Assembly: GCA_045600005.1 (NCBI GenBank)
Contig: JAZRXB010000164.1
Span: 1 to 10,421, forward strand
DNA length: 10,421 nt
Direction: 5' to 3'
Origin: Flemingiibacterium sp045600005
GTDB lineage: Bacteria > Bacillota > Clostridia > Oscillospirales > CAG-272
Shown here: positions 5,723 to 10,421 of the stretch, piece by piece
Position numbering within the stretch: position 1 is the stretch's first letter
Layout: each line of letters starts with the position of its first letter
Translations under genes and position numbers: made by a program
Notes under the pieces: model-generated
The model's input: only the letters and a program-made list of their open reading frames with translations
What the model was told of the DNA's origin: nothing
The model's database searches: none

Positions 5723-7099
5723 ATGAGAGAACCTTTTCTGAACCGCGTTTCGGTCTCGCCGCATTATCTCGACCTGCGGCAGGCGTCGGACGACAAAACC
5801 GTGCTGAGAAATCCCCACAAGGGCTGGTATCACCACTTCATCGACAACGGCATGATGCGCGGACTTTACCGCGACTGGATCAAGGCGGACGATCGCCTCG
5901 AAAGCGTCCCGGGGCTGAATCACCTCTACCTGAGGATCGACTGGTCGGACATCGAAAAGTCCGAGGGCGTCTATGATTGGTCGTATATCGACTATATCTT
6001 TGAAAACTGGTCGAAATACTACACTTTTTCGTTCCGTCTCTGCACCTATGAGACGACTAACTCCACCGCGACGCCCGATTTCGTCCGCGAAGCCGGCGCG
6101 AACGGCACGTGGGTCGACTTCAGGGGCGTCAAAAAATGGGAGCCGGACTACGGCGACCCCATCTTCCTCGATAAGCTCGAAGCCTTCTTCGTTGAGTTCG
6201 GGCGGAAGTTCAACGGCGACCCGCGCGTCGAGTTCATCGACGTCGGCACCTTCGGCGTATGGGGCGAAGGGCATACAGGCTATGGCTCCGGCCGGAAGTG
6301 GTCCGTCGATGTGCTGAAAAAACACGTCAATCTGCACATAAAATATTTCCCCGATACCTATGTCCTCTTAAACGACGACATGGCGTACACGGCGGGCGCG
6401 TTTGAAGGTCCCGACGCCGCCAACGAGTTCATCGCGTACTGCGCGGGGAAGGGACTCGGCGCGCGCGACGACTCGATCTGCGTCGAGGGGCACGCCAGAC
6501 ATAACGGCTACGATACCCTCCGCACCCCGTTTTTCTTCGACAGCTTCTGGCAGACCGCGCCCGTCGACCTCGAATTCGGTCACGTCATCCAGACCGACGC
6601 CGCGTCGTGGCGCGACGGCTTCCCCGCCGTCGAAGCGATGAGACGCGCGCACGCCACCTTCGCCGGTTATCACGGCTACCATTTCCAGTGGATGGAAAAA
6701 GCCGCCAATATGTGCGAATTCTGCGCTAACCGGCTCGGCTATTGGTACTTCGTCAACGGCGTCGACCTCCCTGAATGTATCTCGGGTCTGAAATCCATCG
6801 CCCGCCTTGATATCGAAAATCGCGGCTGGTCGGTCGCGTACCACGCCGCCGCCCTCAAAGCCCGCGTCAAAAACGAGGAGCTGACCGCCGAAGTCGCCGA
6901 TCTGCCCGGCGCAAACCTCCGCTGGTTCGGATGTACGGAGGAGATCATGCCGCTCGACTTTCGGAACGTTCCCGCCGGAAACTACGCCCTCGAGATCGGT
7001 CTGTTTGAGGGCGGCCGCCCCATCAAGCTTGCCCTCGCCGAAGACCGCTTCGACGACGGCTGGTATAAACTGTCAAATATCGAAGTCAAACCTCTGTGA
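5723..7099 (+). CDS. Glycoside-hydrolase-like (beta/alpha)-barrel protein, DUF4832/GH42-like
   Basis: 458 residues, no signal peptide or membrane span, so probably cytoplasmic. The N-terminal NPHKGW (30-35) and RIDWSDIEKSEGVYDW (71-86) match the opening of beta-galactosidase-like barrels and DUF4832-type proteins (NP.rG, then W..lE..eG.ydw). VEFIDVGTFGVWGEGHTG carries E182 in a position resembling a general acid. Near the end, NRLGYWYFVNGVDLP and a beta-sandwich of about 100 residues (ENRGWSVAYH ... GWYKLSNIEV) resemble the C-terminal module of the same group. It likely acts on a glycan or oligosaccharide imported by a neighbour, but activity is not shown and I cannot assign the nucleophile; E255 (SICVEGHARH) is one candidate. 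GAGGGA lies just before the ATG, with rather short spacing. It has its own promoter and terminator. Fold assignment moderate, substrate unknown. Confidence 0.8.
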   Translation: MREPFLNRVSVSPHYLDLRQASDDKTVLRNPHKGWYHHFIDNGMMRGLYRDWIKADDRLESVPGLNHLYLRIDWSDIEKSEGVYDWSYIDYIFENWSKYYTFSFRLCTYETTNSTATPDFVREAGANGTWVDFRGVKKWEPDYGDPIFLDKLEAFFVEFGRKFNGDPRVEFIDVGTFGVWGEGHTGYGSGRKWSVDVLKKHVNLHIKYFPDTYVLLNDDMAYTAGAFEGPDAANEFIAYCAGKGLGARDDSICVEGHARHNGYDTLRTPFFFDSFWQTAPVDLEFGHVIQTDAASWRDGFPAVEAMRRAHATFAGYHGYHFQWMEKAANMCEFCANRLGYWYFVNGVDLPECISGLKSIARLDIENRGWSVAYHAAALKARVKNEELTAEVADLPGANLRWFGCTEEIMPLDFRNVPAGNYALEIGLFEGGRPIKLALAEDRFDDGWYKLSNIEVKPL

Positions 7100-7104
7100 A
7101 AACG

Positions 7105-7143
7105 AAACCACGTGCGGATGCAGACATCCGCACGTGGTTTTTT
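7105..7143 (+). terminator. Intrinsic terminator of the hydrolase-like gene
   Basis: A 16-bp perfect stem (7105-7120 with 7125-7140) around CAGA, ending in T6, and starting 5 bases after the stop codon. Very strong. Confidence 0.95.
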
Positions 7144-7163
7144 GCCCGGTAAATGAAAGTTTC

Positions 7164-7183
7164 CTTCCTTATTATATATAGCG
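7164..7183. repeat. Dispersed 20-bp repeat, copy 2
   Basis: Identical to 545-564 (CTTCCTTATTATATATAGCG). Here it sits 20 bases after a terminator and at the left edge of the repeat-rich gene-free region, which fits the end of a repetitive element. Confidence 0.7.
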
Positions 7184-7644
7184 TTCTGCACTTGAAATGA
7201 ACGTCCTCCGCAAAGCGTTCGCGTCAGGCGAACGTCCGCCCGAACCGAACATGAGCAACGCCTCCGCAAAGCGTCCGCGTCACGCCCAACGTCAGGGAAA
7301 CACGCCGCGAAACAGGCGGCTGAAATTTTGAAAAAACGCCGCCCAAGGCGGCGCCGACGCAAGCGTCGGAGAGGTTTCTTCAAAATCCCGCGAACCCCGT
7401 TCGTTGCGCCGCCGCGAAGCGAGCGGCTGATTTTTTTGCCAATCACTCCTGCCAAACAATCGCTGAGCCACAGCAAACGCCCCGTCCTCTGCTGAAAAAT
7501 CGCTCTCCGCTGTCTAACCAAAAACCACCCTGAATAGCGGTTTTTGAAAGAGGATGGGGGGTGGGGGACGGAGCCGGTGCGAAGCAGCGGCTGAACTTCT
7601 TTTCCGCTGGAAAAAGTTTTCCCCTTCCCCCAAAAACGTCCCCT
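7184..7644. repeat. Gene-free mosaic of short degenerate repeats
   Basis: About 460 bp with no credible gene. CCTCCGCAAAGCG occurs at 7205-7217 and 7261-7273 (56 bp apart), continuing similarly as TYCGCGTCA. A motif like GCGAAGCAGCGGCTGA followed by a T-rich tract occurs three times, near 7307, 7412 and 7578. It also contains the branched palindrome at 7325-7386 and an inverted repeat CAAAAACC/GGTTTTTG (7519-7526 with 7539-7546). The right end is G- then C-rich. It looks like decayed repetitive extragenic DNA; the long open frames through it are composition artefacts. Confidence 0.6.
7325..7386. repeat. Branched palindrome: outer stem enclosing two hairpins
   Basis: An outer 8-bp stem (ATTTTGAA 7325-7332 with TTCAAAAT 7379-7386) encloses CGCCGCC/GGCGGCG (7337-7343 with 7347-7353) and CCGACGC/GCGTCGG (7354-7360 with 7363-7369), back to back. 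On the minus strand the first inner hairpin is followed by T6 (7331-7336), so it could end the transcript of the second AraC gene. The architecture resembles REP/MITE-type palindromic elements. Confidence 0.6.
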
Positions 7645-8517
7645 CTATCGCCCGCGCCTAACCTCCCCCGGCGTGCGGCCTACGACGGCGCGGAATTGGC
7701 GGTTGAAGTTGGAGGTGTTGTGGTAGCCCGAGGCGAGAGCGATCTCGAGGATCGAGAGAGAAGTGCCGGAGAGGAGAGAAAGAGCGTGGTCGATCCGGCG
7801 GCGGCGGATGTAGTCGCAGGGCGTCATGCCCACTAAATCTACAAAAAGACGCTCAAAATTCGACCGCGACATTGATGATATTGCACAAAGATCGTCTAAA
7901 CGAATGTCAAGACGAAAGTTCTCGTCAATGTGGTCGAGCGCCGACGCAATGCCGCCGTAGGGGATCGCACGCTCGCCGCGCAGCTTCACGTCCGACGTCA
8001 ATAACTCGCCCGGAAGATACGCGCGCATCATGTACACTAACGCCCGCGTCAGCGAATAGCGCGCTAAACATTCGCTCCCCGGCTTCCGAAACCCGTCCTC
8101 CGCTTCCGAACCCACCTCGCTGAGCGCAAGACGGATCGACTCGCAGAGACTCTGCGTCCCCGGCTGGCAGACCTGCTCGTTCAGACGGTTTGAAAATCCC
8201 TCCGGACGGTCGAAAAATAACCGCGTCAGCCCAAGCCCAGCCGATTCGCTCTCCTTTAAGAGCAGACGCGGCGCAAAATGAACGTTCAGCGCCGTCATCG
8301 GGACCGCCGGGTCGACGTAGGTGATCTTGTGGATCTCGTTGTGCGAAAAGAGAAAGACGTCCCCCGCCGCGATCGGGTACTCCCGCCCCGTGATCGAATA
8401 GACCCCGCGCCCGCTCGTGAAATACGCCGCCTCCAGCTCCGCGTGACAGTGCGGGTAAAATTCCCGCCGACCCGGGATCGAATGCACCGTGTAAACGTTC
8501 ATCAGACTCTCCGTCAT
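7645..8517 (-). CDS. AraC family transcriptional regulator (cupin sensor plus HTH)
   Basis: 290-residue one-component regulator. The N-terminal cupin domain shows FYPHCHAELEAAYFTSGRG (H23, H25, E27), then GREYPIAAGDVFLF and HNEIHKI, the usual AraC-type sugar-sensing cupin pattern. The C-terminal DNA-binding domain covers about 191-290: HTH1 LDDLCAISSMSRSNFERLF, HTH2 SILEIALASGYHNTSNFNRQF, and the terminal GRTPGEVRRGR. The start at 8517 has AAGGAGA 5-6 bases upstream; the in-frame Met at residue 6 is a weaker alternative. It is divergent from the solute-binding lipoprotein, which it probably controls. It is not a close duplicate of the regulator at 3141-4007: the two sensor domains differ clearly. 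Ligand unknown. Confidence 0.94.
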   Translation of the reverse strand: MTESLMNVYTVHSIPGRREFYPHCHAELEAAYFTSGRGVYSITGREYPIAAGDVFLFSHNEIHKITYVDPAVPMTALNVHFAPRLLLKESESAGLGLTRLFFDRPEGFSNRLNEQVCQPGTQSLCESIRLALSEVGSEAEDGFRKPGSECLARYSLTRALVYMMRAYLPGELLTSDVKLRGERAIPYGGIASALDHIDENFRLDIRLDDLCAISSMSRSNFERLFVDLVGMTPCDYIRRRRIDHALSLLSGTSLSILEIALASGYHNTSNFNRQFRAVVGRTPGEVRRGR

Positions 8518-8603
8518 GACGCTCTCCTTTCACCTGTTTGGAAAATAGTATCGGAAAATCCCCCGCTTTCCGGGATAAAACGCGGGACCTTCGGACTATT
8601 TTC

Positions 8604-8632
8604 ATTATAGCACATCGCGCGGAGATTGTAAA
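8604..8632 (-). promoter_or_regulatory. Promoter of the second AraC regulator
   Basis: On the minus strand: TTTACA (-35, 8627-8632), 17-bp spacer, TATAAT (-10, 8604-8609) preceded by TGTGC. The leader of about 80 nt contains CGGAAA/TTTCCG as an inverted repeat around 8552-8572. Confidence 0.85.
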
Positions 8633-8661
8633 TAGTTTTTTCGGAAATTTGAAAAAGACGC

Positions 8662-8690
8662 TTGAAATTCGGGAAAATGTGTGCTATAAT
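8662..8690 (+). promoter_or_regulatory. Promoter of the solute-binding lipoprotein gene
   Basis: TTGAAA (8662-8667), 17-bp spacer, TATAAT (8685-8690) preceded by TGTGC. Another TTGAAA lies 13 bp upstream (8649), and TCGGAAA-like copies flank the -35 (8641 and about 8669). These may be regulator contacts, but the match is loose. The two divergent -35 boxes are only 29 bp apart. Confidence 0.87.
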
Positions 8691-8735
8691 TAAAAAAATA
8701 CGCGCTGAAAAATTCTAACTTCTGGAGGGAATTTT

Positions 8736-10232
8736 ATGAAAACAAGACCGATTGCCGCCGCGATCCTCGCGGCTCTGCTGGCGGGGACCTTTGCGTCCTG
8801 CGGCGGAACGTCCGACCCCGCTGCCGACGATACGTCCGCCGCGCCTGTTTCCGGAGAGAACGGGCAGACGGACGACTCGCCGTTCGTGAAGGACGACCTG
8901 CCCGCGCTCGACTTCGGCGGAAAGAAGATCCGCGTACTTTACCGCGACGACCTCATCGACTCGTTCTGCGTCGCCGAACAGACCGGCGACCTCGTGGACG
9001 ACGCCGTTTATAAGGCGAACCGCGCCGTCGAGGAACGGCTGAACGTCCTCTACGACGTGACCTTACTTGCCGGAAGCGCGTCCGCCGACCGGAACAATTA
9101 CATCAACCACATCTCGAACGCCGTTCTGGCGGGCGACGACGCCTACGACCTCGTGAGCGTCATGACCTACTATATGCCGACGCTCATCCGAAACGGCGTG
9201 CTGTCCGACCTCATGAAAAACAAGTACCTCGACTTCGATAAGCCGTGGTGGGTCGCCGACCTCACCAGCCTCGCTTCGCAGTACGGGCGGCTCTACTTCG
9301 CGTCGGGCGACATCTCGCTCGAACTGATGCAGCGCACGTATTGTATGCTGTTCAACAAAAAGCTCGCGGCGGACCTCGGCACGGAGGACCTCTATCAGCT
9401 CGTCCTTGACGGAAAGTGGACGCTCGACGCCGCCGAACGCATCGCAAAAGCGACCTATCAGGACCTCAACGGCAACTCGGAGGTCGACCCGGAGGACCGC
9501 TACGGTCTTGTCGTCACCGACTACAACCACGCCACCGCGTTCGTCTGCTCGAACGACCTCCTGCTGACCACGCCCGACGCGGACGGCATCCAGCACATCG
9601 ACTGCGGAAACGAGCGCGCGGCGGATATCGTTCAGCGAATGGTCAGATTCACCAACGAAACGACCGGCATCTTCTACCAGACCCAGTCGGACGCGGGCTC
9701 GACCGAGCCGCATCAGCCCTACTACCGGATGTTCAAGGACGACCGCCTGCTTCTGGCGACGGCGGAATTCGACCAGATCTGCACGACCTACCGCGACATG
9801 AAGTCGGAATTCGGCGTCATCCCGTACCCGAAGTACGACGAAAATCAGTCGGATTACTACTCGATGTCGCGCAACACCTACTCGTCGTTCGCCATTCCGA
9901 AGACCTGCGCGGACCCCGACATGGTGGGCGCGGTGATGGAAGCGCAGGCGTCCGAAAACTACCGCTCGACCTCGCAGGTCTACTTTGAGACGGCGCTGAA
10001 GGTCAAGTATTCGCGCGACGACATGACCTCGCAGATGTTCGACATCATCAAGGAAGGCTTAAAGTTCAACTTCGCGGTCACGTTCAGCCTTGTCGCCGGA
10101 ACGGTGCAGTCGCAGTTCACCCGTTCGATGGTGAACAACAATCCGAACTGGGCTTCGACGTATGCTTCGCTCTACGAATCTTCCGAAGCCGCGCTCCAGT
10201 CCTTTTATGCCGACGTGGCGGGACTTGAATAA
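8736..10232 (+). CDS. Extracellular solute-binding lipoprotein (ABC sugar-uptake type)
   Basis: 498 residues. N-terminal lipoprotein signal ending FAS-C22 (F at -3 is unusual, the rest fits a lipobox), then a Ser/Asp/Thr-rich linker to about 50 and a family 1-like solute-binding fold. Features: GKKIRVLYRDD, a YDLVSVMTYYMPTLIRNGVLSDL segment, WTLDAAERIAKA, and a dockerin/EF-hand-like calcium loop D243-L-N-G-N-S-E-V-D-P-E-D254 followed by RYGLV, common in clostridial sugar-binding lipoproteins of this type. KSEFGVIPYPKYDENQ is also typical. It would sit on the outer membrane face and deliver a carbohydrate or peptide to a permease. GGAGGG lies 6 bases before the ATG. No permease or ATPase gene is in view, and a strong inverted repeat follows, so it may be expressed alone. 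Family firm, ligand unknown. Confidence 0.92.
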   Translation: MKTRPIAAAILAALLAGTFASCGGTSDPAADDTSAAPVSGENGQTDDSPFVKDDLPALDFGGKKIRVLYRDDLIDSFCVAEQTGDLVDDAVYKANRAVEERLNVLYDVTLLAGSASADRNNYINHISNAVLAGDDAYDLVSVMTYYMPTLIRNGVLSDLMKNKYLDFDKPWWVADLTSLASQYGRLYFASGDISLELMQRTYCMLFNKKLAADLGTEDLYQLVLDGKWTLDAAERIAKATYQDLNGNSEVDPEDRYGLVVTDYNHATAFVCSNDLLLTTPDADGIQHIDCGNERAADIVQRMVRFTNETTGIFYQTQSDAGSTEPHQPYYRMFKDDRLLLATAEFDQICTTYRDMKSEFGVIPYPKYDENQSDYYSMSRNTYSSFAIPKTCADPDMVGAVMEAQASENYRSTSQVYFETALKVKYSRDDMTSQMFDIIKEGLKFNFAVTFSLVAGTVQSQFTRSMVNNNPNWASTYASLYESSEAALQSFYADVAGLE

Positions 10233-10236
10233 ATTT

Positions 10237-10256
10237 TCGGTTATTCAACCGATTTT
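10237..10256 (+). terminator. Weak terminator-like hairpin
   Basis: TCGGTT (10237-10242) pairs with AACCGA (10247-10252) around ATTC and is followed by T4. A short 6-bp stem just after the lipoprotein stop codon; may only attenuate. Confidence 0.35.
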
Positions 10257-10313
10257 CTGCTGAACCGCTCGTCCAGCGCACGTTCGACGCACGTTCTGCG
10301 CCTGCCGGACATG

Positions 10314-10370
10314 AGGGGGAGGGCGGAGAAGACCATCTCAGACGCCGAAGGTCTTCTCCGCCCTCCCCCT
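10314..10370 (+). terminator. 21-bp perfect inverted repeat, likely terminator
   Basis: Perfect 21-bp arms (10314-10334 and 10350-10370) around a 15-nt loop, followed by GTGTTTGTTTG, an interrupted T tract. The left arm is almost all purine. Likely ends the lipoprotein transcript. The remaining bases to 10421 hold no recognisable feature. Confidence 0.6.
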
Positions 10371-10421
10371 GTGTTTGTTTGCAAAGAGCGATTGTTCTGC
10401 TGCGCCCCCACCCACCGTAGT

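Noticed and set aside
6982..7521. 179-residue minus-strand open frame in the repeat-rich region
   Set aside because: It overlaps the hydrolase gene end and its terminator and is made of repeat and palindrome sequence; no ribosome binding site was recognised.
8736..10232. True dockerin module in the lipoprotein
   Set aside because: Only one calcium-type loop is present (243-254) and it is embedded in the solute-binding fold; dockerins have two in a separate domain.

Overview
The window looks like a chromosomal stretch from a moderately GC-rich, probably uncultured gut-type clostridium (Oscillospiraceae or a relative). This placement is inferred from strong sigma-A promoters, AGGAGG-type ribosome binding sites, a flavin-dependent thymidylate synthase, a TagA/WecG glycosyltransferase, AraC regulators paired with sugar-uptake genes, and an extracellular solute-binding lipoprotein. 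It holds eight genes, nearly all with their own promoter and several with a clear intrinsic terminator. I see no rRNA, tRNA, CRISPR, transposase or phage gene.

Left part (1-2672). On the minus strand lie a TagA/WecG-family glycosyltransferase (573-1349) and, downstream of it, thyX cut by the window edge (1-495). Divergent from them is a secreted, probably very highly expressed surface protein (1624-2460). It has a signal peptide, a beta-rich domain, an Ala-rich spacer and a C-terminal membrane tail lacking LPXTG. Its transcript has a 5' stem-loop and a roughly 180-nt structured 3' UTR ending in a strong terminator.

Middle (2673-7143). A non-coding array of degenerate repeats with a 52-bp period (about 2673-2984) and a bidirectional terminator precede an AraC regulator on the minus strand (3141-4007). 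This regulator is divergent from an OPA/GlpT-like MFS permease (4238-5539), and an 11-bp direct repeat in the shared control region is a candidate operator. Next is a cytoplasmic (beta/alpha)-barrel glycoside-hydrolase-like protein (5723-7099). Its promoter is built into an inverted repeat, and the gene ends in a 16-bp terminator hairpin.

Right part (7144-10421). About 500 bp of repeat-rich, gene-free DNA separates this from a second AraC regulator (7645-8517, minus). That regulator is divergent from a solute-binding lipoprotein (8736-10232), which is followed by a 21-bp perfect inverted repeat.

Functionally, 3141-10232 reads as a carbohydrate-responsive neighbourhood: two one-component sugar sensors, a permease, a hydrolase-like enzyme and a ligand-binding lipoprotein. 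The substrate cannot be named from sequence. Four promoters share the identical element TGTGCTATAAT with a 17-bp spacer, which suggests a preferred extended -10 promoter in this organism. I found no clearly novel multi-gene system. The most unusual elements are the 52-bp array, the surface-protein expression unit and the branched palindrome at 7325-7386.
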